Shown here piece after piece: positions 34,731 to 45,565 of a stretch of 64,000 nt of DNA. Origin of the DNA: Setoptus koraiensis (taxonomy: Eukaryota; Arthropoda); assembly GCA_048013815.1 (NCBI GenBank), contig CM106586.1, forward strand, positions 5,828,001-5,892,000, read 5' to 3'. The first letter of the stretch is position 1, and each line of letters opens with the position of its first letter. The notes beneath the pieces were generated by a model. The model searched no databases and had not been told where the DNA came from. It saw only the letters and a list, made by a program, of their open reading frames with translations. The translations under genes and the position numbers were made by a program.

Positions 34731-37489
34731 ATGGCTGTCTATCACAGACAAAATAACTGCCATGCTCCAAGGAAAAAGATTACTATCTCATTTGTGATAA
34801 GAGACGAAGTTGAAAAATTTCACCGGTCAGGTGTCAATTCTCTACAGCATGACCCATACCTGAATAGGCTATATTCAGCTGGACGTGATTCCATCATTAG
34901 AATTTGGAATTTAAACAACAGCAGCGGTAGTTGTAGTAGTAATAATAATAGAACTACAGCCAACACAAACATCAACACTAATGATAACATCAATAGCAAA
35001 ACCAATGCTTGGCAACAACAATCCACCTCTACTGCAACATTAGCAAGTGACATTAGCGACCTCAAAATATCATCTAGATCATGCAATAATTGCAGTAACG
35101 ATCAACCAACTATCAAATCATCCAATAATAACATCAACAATAAGTTTTTACAACAACAACAAAGTCATCATGATCACACAACAAATAGTAGCAATTATTT
35201 TCTACAATCTATGGAACACCATACTGATTGGGTCAATGATATTGTATTATGTTGTAATGGCCAAAACCTGATCTCTGTCTCCAGTGATACAACCATTAAA
35301 GTGTGGAGTGCCCATAAGGGCTTCTGTTTATCCACTCTAAGAAGTCATAAAGATTATGTGAAATGTTTAGCTTATGCAAGAGATAAAGAATTAGTGGCGT
35401 CGGCTGGGTTCGATCGTGTGATCTATTTGTGGGACGTCAATACACTAACAGCACTAACTGCAACCAAGAATACCGTTACCACGAAGCCTCTGGAGGGCAG
35501 CAAGAACAGTATCTATTCGTTGGCCACCAATCAATCTGCCACATTGATAGCCAGTGGCAGCACGGAAAAAGTGATAAGATTGTGGGATCCTAGGACTAGG
35601 CAGAAGTTTCTCAAACTCAGGGGCCATACTGACAATGTTAGAAGTTTGTTATTGTCAAAAGATGGCACACAACTACTATCGGGAAGTTCTGATGGCACCA
35701 TTCGTCTTTGGTCAATTGGTCAACAACGCTGTGTGGCAATAATACGAGTACACGACGAGGGAGTCTGGACTCTGCAATCCAATGATGCATTCAACACTGT
35801 CTATTCTGGTGGGAAAGATTGCAAACTCTTCATGACCGATCTAAAAGATCCATCCAACCATGCCATATTATGCGAAGAATCTGCACCCATACTTAAAATT
35901 TTATACGTTAATAGTGTTCCATCCCCAGGTAAGTAGTAACTTTTCACCATTGTATCTCAACTAAACTTATTGCACATTCCTTAACAACAAACAATTCTTC
36001 TCATTCACCTGTCACCACTTTCTACGTCACTTTCAAGATCGCCATTATGAGGACGAGCCTTCACTTTGGGTCTCAACAACAGACTCTGCCTTAAAAAATT
36101 GGTCTTTAGCACCATCGAGTTTGAAGAAATTACAACAAGATGGTCACCCTCCAACAACATATTCCGATAATTGCCCGACACTACATGATCGAGTCCTAAA
36201 CCAAAAACCCACCACCACCATTAAAGGAAATCCCGCAATTGTTAGTTATCATGTGCTCAATGATCGGCGACACATTCTTACAAGAGGCAGCGATAGAAAT
36301 ATTGCTCTCTATGATGTGCTAACGGCTAGAAAGGTTGAACAGGTTTTGCCGGCTCACGTGAGCAACAATCCAGAGGTAATTTCCACCATTACCCTTCAAA
36401 AGAAAAAATCTTGATATACTGACCATGCCTCATATCGGCAATACAATATAAAATCATATCAACTCACTCTCTAACTCTATTGTTTATTTAGGCCGATATG
36501 GAAGCCGAGATTAAGAAACGCTTCAAGATGGTTTATGTTCCAAACTGGTTCTCGGTTGACCTAAAGACAGGAATGCTTTGTATACATCTGGAGGAAAACG
36601 AGTGCTTCGCCGCTTGGATTTCAGCCAAGGAGTATGGTTTCAAACCAAATGTCGAAGGTCAAGATCCCAAGATAAATCTTGGCTGTTTAATGTTGCAGGC
36701 CCTCCTCGAACATTGGCGACCATTTTGTGCTAATGAATACGATTACGATGAATCGGTATCACCTGTGAATGAAAGCAATTCATCGGCAGCACAAAGATAT
36801 AATTCTTTTAGTCACTCACAAACTAATGGGTTCAATCATAGGATAGGTAATCAATACTTTTCTGTGACTAAACATACTCCTATTATTATCTGTGAAGGTA
36901 ATCAAACCTTGCTGCGATTGCAGGCACAAGACGCGTGCGGTGAAAATGAGGATATAATACTTCAAGAGATCATTCCACAATGGATAATTGATGTCGTCAT
37001 TGCCAAGACCGCTCCTAAGTATAACAAGGTAACTATTTCGACTAGCATAATAAACATCTCTACTAGCTTTCTTTTACAACCCAATCTTTACTAACCAACT
37101 AACCACATTGATTTTTACCCATTCCTCAGATACCGTTCTTCCTACTTCCACACTCTGACTCTGGTATCAAATCTCTTCGGAAGGAGCGTTTATCCGCTAG
37201 TGACATGTTACAAGTGAAAAAGGTTATCGAACATGTTTGTGAGAAGATGATGAACAATGACGAAACTACAGAACAGTACGCTTCTGGATCTCAACAGCAA
37301 GCTAGGAACTATCCATCTAATACATCTAATGTCTCTGCTATTGCACATACGGATATGTCACCTGAGGTGAAGGTTGAGTTACTTTGTAATGACCAGGTTC
37401 TCAACCCGAATATGGACCTGAGGACGGTAAAGCACTTTATATGGAAGGCTGGCGGTGACCTTGTTTTGTACTATATGCCGACCAGGTGA
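34731..37489 (+). CDS. WDR48: WDR48 / UAF1, activator of deubiquitinases
   Basis: Four exons, 34731-35928, 36038-36375, 36492-37028 and 37130-37489, with GT..AG introns of 109, 116 and 101 bp and agreeing phases. They give about 810 aa (human 677). WDR48/UAF1 activates USP1, USP12 and USP46, acting in FANCD2/PCNA deubiquitination and endosomal sorting. It begins with [20 protein letters not shown], then [21 protein letters not shown] roughly 100-residue Asn/Ser/Gln/Thr-rich insert breaks the first propeller region before [20 protein letters not shown]. Further blades include [20 protein letters not shown] and [20 protein letters not shown]. The ancillary and SUMO-like C-terminal domains are clear: [37 protein letters not shown] and [20 protein letters not shown]. 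The insert explains the extra length. Confidence 0.95.
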
Positions 37490-38389
37490 ACTTTTGTAAC
37501 CTGTCTATCAAATCGCACGTTTGGGGCAACTGTGGCACTAGATCATTAAGCTAATAAAGTTACACGAATAGGTCTAATAACCCCTTTTGATAGTAATGTT
37601 TTGCCATAGGCTCATTCTCATCATTTAACGTGCGTTTTCTTTTTGCAACGCGATTGGATATCTAAAATAAAAAATGCATCCCATTCAAGAACGACACATA
37701 TACAATGTGCTAACAACAAATCCAAATGTTTACAAATTGAAGACGGTGGGCAATACATATGTAAATCTACGACAGTTAGCGGTCGAACGAATCTCGTGCC
37801 AACTGTATCGATCGGCTAGCGTTGGTTCCAATGGACTTGTGTAAACCTGAAATCAAGTTATAAGAAAATAGTGGCCTCCAATAAATTGAAATCGATTGCC
37901 TACATCTGTAAAAAAACTGAATCATTGGGAATAAAAAATAATTTGCGATCAGCTGGCTGCTGACTGAATCGCCGAACACTGCGCATGCCATGTGTTATAC
38001 CAGAAAACAAAAAAAAACTAGGTGAGATATCCTCACACTTTCAAGACTGACGAATCTGGATCTGTTTCCATGATTATATGATCGACATTAATCTATTATA
38101 TTCAATCGGTAACCACACTTCAATTATTCGGTATCTTGTTACACGAGATATTCACTGATGTCCATGAACTAAGGTTACTAAGTCTAGAAATATTACATTT
38201 CTTCACTCATATTCAAATCATTGAATAGGCATATTAGTTGAATACGTCAGCGTTAGAGAACTGGCAAGAATCGATAGTTCAAGGGTTTACGAATTGTGAA
38301 TGTTTTTTAGCAAAATATTAAAGATACCATTTATAGATAGAGTGCGTGTCACCATAGGTCGGAGATCCTCAACACCACCCTCAGCCAAC
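37490..38389. other. Intergenic region between WDR48 and acyl-protein thioesterase copy 1
   Basis: 900 bp with the WDR48 3' UTR and the promoter of the next gene. No further feature is supported; a 71-codon minus-strand frame at 37776-37991 has no recognisable motif. Confidence 0.45.
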
Positions 38390-39226
38390 ATGTCTACTTC
38401 TCATCCTACTTCAGCTGTGGTATGTCACCAAACTATACTTGATCACCTTGTATTGTTTCAATGATAAAGTCTCATTAAGATTTATTGAACATTTGAACTG
38501 AATAATCTACCATCCTCTCATTCTAGCTTATATTCTTACATGGTCTTGGCGACGTCGGGGCATCCTGGAAAAGTCAGCTGCAATCAATGGTGCCGTCACA
38601 CATTAAATGTGTATGCCCAACCGCGTAAGTTGTTGCTCTATAATGACTAATGAATAATTCAGTCAATTACCATCATCATATTAATCATATTCTGTTTGTT
38701 TTTTTATAGACCTGTTTCATCAGTCACTCTCAATATGGGATTGAGAATGACGTCTTGGTTTGACCTAATAAGTCTAAGCGCAACCGATCCCGAGGACGCC
38801 GAAGGTATTAAGAATGCCTGCAAACAAATACACAGCTTGATAGAGGAGCAAGTGAAAGCTGGTACACCCCATGAGAGAATTATGTTAGGTGGTTTCTCTC
38901 AAGGTGGAGCATTGGCTCTCTATTCCGCATTGAGATATCCCAAGAAACTGGCTGGAGTTTTAGCTCTGTCATGTTGGTTACCATTGAATAATGATTTTCC
39001 AGCCGCTGCTCAGAAGGAAAATACCACCATACCTTATCTCCAATGTCACGGAACCGACGATTTCATTGTTCCGCTTGCGTGGGGCGAGGCGAGCAAATTA
39101 AAAATAAAAACCTTTCTAGGCGATAATTACACATTCAAAACCTACGAAGGTCTGGGCCACAGTTCTAACGCTAAAGAAATGAATGACGCCAAAAGTTTCA
39201 TTACATCGTGTTTGAAAGCAAAATAG
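38390..39226 (+). CDS. LYPLA1: Acyl-protein thioesterase, copy 1
   Basis: Three exons, 38390-38419, 38527-38624 and 38710-39226, give 214 aa (human LYPLA1 230). This alpha/beta hydrolase removes palmitate from cytosolic proteins such as Ras and G-alpha subunits, and may hydrolyse lysophospholipids. The nucleophile elbow is GFSQGG with Ser106; the charge relay is Asp160 in HGTDDFIVP and His193 in GLGHSS. The oxyanion strand is LIFLHGLGDVGASW. Further matches are VTLNMGLRMTSWFD and LAGVLALSCWLPL. Exon 1 codes for only ten residues, and exon 2 is 98 nt, exactly as in the second copy at 59885-60787. LYPLA1 and LYPLA2 cannot be told apart at this distance. Confidence 0.93.
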
Positions 39227-39580
39227 ACTGTTATCTAATCACAATTGATGGGCACATCAAATAAATGCAAACAAAATCCATATCCTATCGAATCGGTCAA
39301 CTATAATCATCATAATAACATGCCGGATAATCACTTACATTCAGTGGATAACGTTAGATAAATAATTTAATACCAATGAGATACTTTTCATGAAATATTT
39401 GAACTTACAATCAATCGTCGTTTTCATCTATTTGATGTGTTTCAACATCCAATGATTATTATTCTGAACATTTTATTAATAAAATAAAGTAACTGTGCAT
39501 CAGACTTACTATCAGATTTTGTCGCAATCCAATCACATTGTATACGCAAGTTATAAAAGTGACTGATTTAATGGAAATGT
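39227..39580. other. Convergent 3' flank of thioesterase copy 1 and PMM2
   Basis: 354 bp between two stop codons. AATAAA-type signals are visible on the plus strand (CAAATAAATG near 39259, and near 39480-39487), suiting the thioesterase. Nothing else is seen. Confidence 0.5.
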
Positions 39581-40360
39581 TCATGACAAGACTTGCGTCA
39601 CCAGTCTTCTGGTATCTTCAGGCGATGTAACGGTATGACCAATGGTTCTAGAGTCGCTGAATATCTCGAAGTCGTTGCCTCCTGGTGATGTTTTGTCACC
39701 GAAGAAATAAATTTTGTCAAAATCGTCCTTTAAGTATTGTAAACAAAACGTTTTGTCCCATCCCGAAGGAAAAGCATCAATAGATATCTGACCGCCTATG
39801 CTAAATACTAGACCTAGATTATCCTGACTATTCGGTCCGAACTCGTTCTCTAGAGCCTCGATGAATTTTTTTCTGACATTATTCTTTTCATCATACCGAG
39901 CGAATTCATTTCGTTCTTCCTGATTACAACTACGACCCACCGGACAAACATTGATCAATCCGGAGCGAAATTCTATAAAGTTGCCACGTTTTGCCGGTAG
40001 TTGTAGTTTTGCCATATATGATAGACAAAAATTGATAAATCGTTGTAGTTTTTCTTCACCCAAATGTTTCAAGAGGCTCATTTCTTTCAAAATTTCCCCA
40101 TTCTTGTAAGCTACCAATCCATTTTCTGCGAAAACATATTTAAACTTTTGTACACATCGGATGACGGCATCACTTGTTTCATTTGAGTTTGTAGTCTGTT
40201 CCGCGATCTTGTATATATCTGAACCACCAACTAGTCCCACGGTAACCCGTTTAGATAAATCATCCATAAAATTTTCCATCTCAGTGCTGATACGCTGGCG
40301 AGGCAAGGTCAAGGTCCCATCCACGTCGAATAAGACAATCATACGTGTTGTATCAGTCAT
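39581..40360 (-). CDS. PMM2: Phosphomannomutase
   Basis: Single-exon 259 aa protein (human PMM2 246 aa). PMM converts mannose-6-phosphate to mannose-1-phosphate in the cytosol, feeding GDP-mannose and dolichol-phosphate mannose for N-glycosylation and GPI anchors. It is a HAD-type enzyme: the catalytic motif LFDVDGTLT carries Asp12 (nucleophile) and Asp14 (acid/base). Other signatures are VGLVGGSD, ENGLVAYKNGE, the substrate-binding FRSGLINVCPVGR, GGQISIDAFPSGWDK and YFFGDKTSPGGNDFEIF for metal binding. It shares a 356 bp divergent region with NDUFAF4. No defect is apparent. Confidence 0.97.
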   Translation of the reverse strand: MTDTTRMIVLFDVDGTLTLPRQRISTEMENFMDDLSKRVTVGLVGGSDIYKIAEQTTNSNETSDAVIRCVQKFKYVFAENGLVAYKNGEILKEMSLLKHLGEEKLQRFINFCLSYMAKLQLPAKRGNFIEFRSGLINVCPVGRSCNQEERNEFARYDEKNNVRKKFIEALENEFGPNSQDNLGLVFSIGGQISIDAFPSGWDKTFCLQYLKDDFDKIYFFGDKTSPGGNDFEIFSDSRTIGHTVTSPEDTRRLVTQVLS

Positions 40361-40716
40361 GTCTGACGTATCTAATTGAGTCTCTATGCTTCCAATCCTT
40401 TTTTGTCAGTGATGTGATGTCTACAGGTCTGAGCTTTATAGGAAATCTTGATAATAACCTAACTTTCAGGTGGCCATGCGAGAGTCTGATATAAGTGAAT
40501 AGACACCGGTTATGGTCGGGGAGTTGTAGTGGTGACGCTGTGGCCCGAATGACTTACCATATGATTTCTCTCAAATTGCAGAGAACCACAGCTTCAAAAT
40601 TTCGCGCTGAACAAGCACAAATAGAAACACGTTATCTGAACAGAAATAGATGACATGTGATCTACCTAACGCAATCGTCAACTTGTAGACGACCGCTGGT
40701 GTAATGATATCTAGTC
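40361..40716. promoter_or_regulatory. Bidirectional promoter region, PMM2 and NDUFAF4
   Basis: 356 bp between two divergent ATGs; both promoters and 5' leaders must fit here. I see no TATA box in a fitting place on either side, consistent with housekeeping promoters. Confidence 0.5.
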
Positions 40717-41592
40717 ATGTCATACAACGATATATCCAAGTTAGTTATAAAGGCTTATAAATATTTCGTAATCAGGCCTCTGAAGCGCTTCAATGTGGAC
40801 AACAGAGCTCAGCGATATCTCGGACCAGACGCCCCCAAGTTCAAACCCGCACCTACGAACATAAAATATGAAGTCAAAGGAAGCGGATTATCGAGCAGTA
40901 ATGATTCATTCGTGATAGATGAAGCCAAAAAGCTCGTGGTCAACAAGATAGAGTCCGCTCAAGCCGGTGCACTATGTGACAAGGATAGAGCACCGCGACC
41001 TTTGCCAGTTGCGAGAAACTTACCTTTACAGGACCCGCTTAATATTTGGTACGTTCACAAATTACCTTATGGCAGGTTGGATTTGGAGAAGCTACAGGAA
41101 CTTATGTATAATAGACTGGCTGATAGCGATTACTGGTCGGCTAAGATGGTATCCGAGAAATACAAGTTAAATATTGACCACGCAATTAGTTTAACGAAAT
41201 ACGTAGCAGCTCACAAGATTGTATGCTCGCCCAAGGTTTACAATAGCTTGGAGTTAGTTGGCCTAGATAACAAGTTCTATCAACAGATAAAAGGTTTTGC
41301 CATTGAAGTGGACGAATCGTTTCGTACAGAAGGTGATAAGCGTTTCGACAAAGTAGAGGAGGCATCTAAAACTAACAAGGACAATCTAGACGTGATTAGA
41401 GCGCCTCCACCTGTCGAGCCGCTTAGCGTGGAGGCATTGAATGCTGAGCGGCCAAGATTGGAGCGAAGAAGGCTAGCCAGTCAGATAGACATGGATAGAC
41501 GTAGGGAAGAGATTAGGAGATTAACTGATGGCGATGCCGAAAGTGAAATAAAACAAACAACAACAACAACAACAGAACAACAACAAAAATAA
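40717..41592 (+). CDS. NDUFAF4: NADH dehydrogenase complex I assembly factor 4-like
   Basis: Single-exon 291 aa protein (human 175 aa). NDUFAF4 acts with NDUFAF3 in early assembly of the Q module of mitochondrial complex I. The family N-terminus is seen in VIRPLKRFNVDNRAQRYLG (human VIRGIRNFNLENRAER). The conserved C-terminal core is LPYGRLDLEKLQELMYNRL, DYWSAKMVSEKYKLNIDHAI and LTKYVAAHKIVCSP. A charged tail of about 90 residues, rich in Glu, Arg and finally Thr/Gln (TTTTTTEQQQK), extends beyond the usual end, and the middle is longer too. The tail's ACA/CAA repeats suggest microsatellite growth into the frame. Confidence 0.87.
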   Translation: MSYNDISKLVIKAYKYFVIRPLKRFNVDNRAQRYLGPDAPKFKPAPTNIKYEVKGSGLSSSNDSFVIDEAKKLVVNKIESAQAGALCDKDRAPRPLPVARNLPLQDPLNIWYVHKLPYGRLDLEKLQELMYNRLADSDYWSAKMVSEKYKLNIDHAISLTKYVAAHKIVCSPKVYNSLELVGLDNKFYQQIKGFAIEVDESFRTEGDKRFDKVEEASKTNKDNLDVIRAPPPVEPLSVEALNAERPRLERRRLASQIDMDRRREEIRRLTDGDAESEIKQTTTTTTEQQQK

Positions 41593-42190
41593 ACCATCGT
41601 ACTTTGGTGAATATCCACCCATGAATATCTTATCTTGAACAATTCAGATGGGTGTTGGTTGTATTGATGAATACATGTTGTAGTGCAAACGGGTTATAAT
41701 TTTTAGCGCGCCATTCCAACACGGACGAACAATGCGCGTGTTGCTGCCGTTTGTGAATGAATGTGTGGTGCCGTGTGTATTGTCTGTTGTGACGGGGACA
41801 TGCGAGAAATGACAATCATCAACATTCGATTTTGCCGATTGTATATCTATTATACGAACAAATAGATATCAAATTTTGACTAATTATTTAATGTTTTTAT
41901 TATTCGTCACATTTGTCTTGTTTTATTATTACTAGCATTTTTCTAATTATTAAAATTATTATTACTGTCAACAGTTTTTATTGGCACTACCAAGTTCACT
42001 CTTCTACATGGCATACATATTGATACATTGTTAACATTGACTGATGAAACAAATTTACATGTGTGTAGACAAATCGTCATCATAATCATCGATCCATTTG
42101 TTACAATACTCTATACAAGGACAAACTCAGTGATATTTACATATTTTAAATCATTTAAAAAGCATTCGCATGATCTTAATTAGTGATTAA
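41593..42190. other. Intergenic region between NDUFAF4 and the His/Asn-rich gene
   Basis: 598 bp, strongly AT-rich after 41820 with runs of TTATT/ATTATT. It should hold the 3' end of NDUFAF4 and the promoter of the next gene. No other feature is supported. Confidence 0.45.
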
Positions 42191-43051
42191 ATGTATTACG
42201 AAGACTTGGACACCTTAAGGCAGCCTGCAGTTTACTATATAAGCGGCCACGAAGATCCTGATGGGCCCTGGCTCATTCTAGACTGGAATGGAATACCAAC
42301 GGACGACGATGAGTGCAGATACGATGTTATCAGTGAGCACATAAGAGACCGGAGTGATGCAGAAGCTGCAAATCATCTCAATCACCAACAGAGCCACCCT
42401 ACCACCAATAGTCATAATGACCTTGGTAATCACCACAACAGCCTCAATAATCACGATAGCCCCAGCAATCACAATAATCACGATAGCCCCGGCAATCACA
42501 ATAATCACGATAGGCCCAGCGATCACAATAGCCACATTAACCACAACGGCTACACCAACCACAACGGCCACACTAGCCACAGTAGCCTCAGTAGCCATAG
42601 TAGCCACAGTAGCCAAGATAATGACATTAACCACCACAATCACCTTCCATCACAACCACCCCTGAGCTCGGACCAAAATCAGCGCCTCAAGCATCGAGTC
42701 ACATCAAATGGATGCGCCGAATCTTCTGTTATTAAAAATAACCAGCTGAATTATTGGTATCACAATATTACGGCTGCTGATCAGAACGACGACGACGACG
42801 ACGACGATGACCTTTGTCTATTGACTGTGCCACCTATAATTCCCAATTTAGTAAATAATAGAATTAATAGACACTCTAATAATATCAAGAATATTAAAAA
42901 TCAAGATCATAACAACATTCATTGTAAACACAAAGCATGCACTATCAAAAATGAACTCTTGTCGGTTGTTACAAAACAACAACGACCGCAACAAAAGCAG
43001 CAACAACACCACCAAGAAAAGCAAAAATATAAAAAACATAAGACAACATAA
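42191..43051 (+). CDS. His/Asn-rich protein with internal tandem repeats, function unknown
   Basis: Single-exon 286 aa frame. The first 60 residues look like ordinary protein (MYYEDLDTLRQPAVYYISG, GPWLILDWNGIPTDDDECRY). From about residue 65 to 155 the sequence is dominated by His, Asn and Ser in repeats such as NHNNHDSPG, coded by 27 bp units near 42450-42540 and shorter AGCCACA/AACGGCCACA units after that. An acidic run DDDDDDDD (about 200) and a basic Gln/Lys/His tail (KQQRPQQKQQQHHQEKQKYK) follow. I recognise no family. The frame is open in all three plus frames across the repeat, so length alone is weak support; the N-terminus and the compact position before VPS52 are the main reasons for the call. 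His runs could bind metal, but that is speculation. Confidence 0.5.
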   Translation: MYYEDLDTLRQPAVYYISGHEDPDGPWLILDWNGIPTDDDECRYDVISEHIRDRSDAEAANHLNHQQSHPTTNSHNDLGNHHNSLNNHDSPSNHNNHDSPGNHNNHDRPSDHNSHINHNGYTNHNGHTSHSSLSSHSSHSSQDNDINHHNHLPSQPPLSSDQNQRLKHRVTSNGCAESSVIKNNQLNYWYHNITAADQNDDDDDDDDLCLLTVPPIIPNLVNNRINRHSNNIKNIKNQDHNNIHCKHKACTIKNELLSVVTKQQRPQQKQQQHHQEKQKYKKHKTT

Positions 43052-43083
43052 CATAAACTTTCATTCGTCCTAATCGTTCTTTA

Positions 43084-45222
43084 TTAGAAATTGGTTTTAT
43101 ACCGTTTAACGTCAACCATTAGCTGATGGATGTTCATCAGCTCGTTTCTGACTGGTATGTTCTTGAATGGCGCCAGGCCAACTATCTTCTGAAATCTGTG
43201 ATAATATTGTATTATCTGAGTCAATGCAGCTTGTTGAATATTATTGCCATTCTCAAAATTGCTGAAGTTGCTCATAATCTCTTTGCTGATCTCATCCAAT
43301 GCCTTTCGCCATTCGGAATTAAACGATTTCACTAGGACTGTCACTTTTGATTCATTCCGCTTCAACGATTCCTGGTCATTTCTCTCCAAATAGACTTCGC
43401 AGTCTTTCACAAAACAAATAATAGATCCAAAATGGGGATATAGCAACTCTTCCACAATCTCTTGAATACGCTTCACTAGTTGCAACTTGATTTCCTCTAT
43501 CTCTTTGGTGTCCTCTTTGGACGTAGAGCGCTTGAATACACTCAATATGTGATCGTAATTGTTTATCATGAATATCAATTGTTCCTTTGGGTGAACGAAT
43601 ATTGATGCTGTTCTAAGAATAAAATTTTTCACCTCATTCTGTAATTCATTTAGTAAATAAGTAACTCTCTCATCTGGATAGGTTTCGTTAACAGTCATCA
43701 GGGCCGATGCATATTCAGCATATCTACGTGTTACGAAATGTGGCAATATATCTACAGTGCCAACCTTAGATGGGTCGTAGTTTTTGACGGAATCAATGTG
43801 CATCCGGAATATCTTATCAAATCTTGGATATAGGCAGGTTATTATGGAATCCCAATATTGGTCTAGAATAAATACTTTCTTCTTTTTGGACATCTTCCTA
43901 TATCGATAGACTATATGAAGACAAAGGAATATTGCTATAGTATCATAACTAGACTTGAATTGTTCTACAACATGTATCTGGACGAGAGACAAAGTTTTGC
44001 CCAAAACGAGTTGAAACAGTTCAATCGTTTGGCTCTCATTTGCCATGAAAAATTCCTGCAAGAAAAAGTACTCCCTACATGCATTGTCCACTAGAGCATA
44101 TTGCGACGATCTAAATAAACTTTCGCTCGGGTACTTTTGCTGTTCTTGTTTAGTTGTGGCGTTCAACATAATGAGAGGGGCCTCTAAATCTGTAGTAATA
44201 ACAGATGACCTTTGACCCATGGTGAAGACAGTTGATTTATTTTTCAGTGATGTGGGCTTGGTATTGAATATTTTCGCCATATTAGTCCTTGTGCGTCCAT
44301 GTTGATCATCGCCGGCCATGAGATCGTTTTCATCAGGTTTTTCATCATAATCTAATCTTGCAATCCTGTTGAGATATTCTTTGAAATAAAAGTAGTAGAC
44401 CTCGCTCATGGTGCTCACGTATTCGTTTTGTATCTCTCTGGCCTTTTCTCTTTCATTGGTCAACAAAAATCTGTAAAAGAACTTGTTCTTTAGTAAGGCA
44501 TTCTGAGGTATTTGATAGTTGGAGAGACATTTCTTACAAGTCTGTATTTTTTTCATGATATAATCCCTAACTTTTGTGACAGCTTTCGCTTTCAAGCCCA
44601 TAAGAGTCTCATTGACGTCGAGACAAGATTTGGCATCACGGAAGTCTTGTTCCTTAAAAAAGTTTATCTTCTGATCTAATACATACAGGTGTTCGATAAA
44701 ATATCGTTCATTGGCAGGTGTGTTCATGATGTGATTGATAACTGGCTGAGGAATGGTCATGTCTTCAATAAATTGATTTAATTTACCCCTTATGGCTTGC
44801 TTGTTCTTCAACTGTACATTAAGCGAAACCGATTGTTCTTGCAAAGACAATATCTCCTGACAAATGTTACCTAAATCAGCCTGAAATTTACAAAGCATAG
44901 TTTCCAATCGTTCTAGAATTTGATCACAACAGGTAACTCTTTGATGCAAATCGGCTATATTTGAGCTTTCACTCATATAATCAGCAATACACGCCGACTC
45001 TGCCTCTTTCAATTGTTTTTCCACCTCTAGCGAACAAATTTTATTGATCTCTTCTGATGTTTTCTTATTTTCGGCGCAACTATCCAATAGAGGTCCGATT
45101 TGTTGAAAGAATTGCTCATTCTGATCAAAATCACCAAACTCCATGGCTGTCTCAACATACTTGATGACATCTTGGTCCATATTGGATAGTTGCTCTCTGA
45201 TACTACTGGGTGTTGAATCCAT
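43084..45222 (-). CDS. VPS52: VPS52, GARP/EARP tethering complex subunit
   Basis: Single-exon 712 aa protein (human 723 aa). VPS52 is shared by GARP (endosome to trans-Golgi retrograde traffic) and EARP (endosomal recycling). The N-terminal third is coiled-coil (CCDQILERLETMLCKFQADL, ILSLQEQSVSLNVQLKNKQ). The family hallmark follows: FIEDMTIPQPVINHIMNTP, then LYVLDQKINFFKEQDFRDAK and KAVTKVRDYIMKKI. The helical C-terminal part includes NEREKAREIQNEYV, LVDNACREYFFLQEFFM and YYHRFQKIVGLAPFKNIPVR. It shares a 343 bp divergent region with CCZ1, and its stop lies only 32 bp from that of the preceding convergent gene. The absence of introns is notable for an animal VPS52. Confidence 0.96.
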   Translation of the reverse strand: MDSTPSSIREQLSNMDQDVIKYVETAMEFGDFDQNEQFFQQIGPLLDSCAENKKTSEEINKICSLEVEKQLKEAESACIADYMSESSNIADLHQRVTCCDQILERLETMLCKFQADLGNICQEILSLQEQSVSLNVQLKNKQAIRGKLNQFIEDMTIPQPVINHIMNTPANERYFIEHLYVLDQKINFFKEQDFRDAKSCLDVNETLMGLKAKAVTKVRDYIMKKIQTCKKCLSNYQIPQNALLKNKFFYRFLLTNEREKAREIQNEYVSTMSEVYYFYFKEYLNRIARLDYDEKPDENDLMAGDDQHGRTRTNMAKIFNTKPTSLKNKSTVFTMGQRSSVITTDLEAPLIMLNATTKQEQQKYPSESLFRSSQYALVDNACREYFFLQEFFMANESQTIELFQLVLGKTLSLVQIHVVEQFKSSYDTIAIFLCLHIVYRYRKMSKKKKVFILDQYWDSIITCLYPRFDKIFRMHIDSVKNYDPSKVGTVDILPHFVTRRYAEYASALMTVNETYPDERVTYLLNELQNEVKNFILRTASIFVHPKEQLIFMINNYDHILSVFKRSTSKEDTKEIEEIKLQLVKRIQEIVEELLYPHFGSIICFVKDCEVYLERNDQESLKRNESKVTVLVKSFNSEWRKALDEISKEIMSNFSNFENGNNIQQAALTQIIQYYHRFQKIVGLAPFKNIPVRNELMNIHQLMVDVKRYKTNF

Positions 45223-45565
45223 GCCGCCTTGAGCAATGTAGCGTGTCTAGTTTATGAGTGTCGATACAGAAATGTGGACATGATATTTATAATAATATTG
45301 TTACACAATCTCAAACCGTTGTAAATGACATTAGACAAGTCAACAGCGATAAAATGTTATTTTCACTCGCGTTTATTTACATTATTAGTGATAATGAGCG
45401 AACATATGGTGAAGGGACTCTCTTGCGCAAGCACAATATCTGTCTGCTTTGCGTTTGAAACCATGTGATTTGATGATGCATCATTGTAAAAAAGCATGAA
45501 ATTCTCCGTTCATATACTCTATTTATCAAAAATTGTACTAAATTGTCTGTTTAGTTATAATTAGC
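45223..45565. promoter_or_regulatory. Bidirectional promoter region, VPS52 and CCZ1
   Basis: 343 bp between divergent ATGs of two endosomal traffic genes. Both promoters must fit here. There is no clear TATA box; the CCZ1 ATG is preceded by an AT-rich leader. Confidence 0.5.

Noticed and set aside
42278-42665. Hydrophobic Val/Ile/Ala-rich frames overlapping the His/Asn-rich gene
   Set aside because: They are readings of the same tandem repeats in other frames; the His/Asn frame has the better N-terminus.
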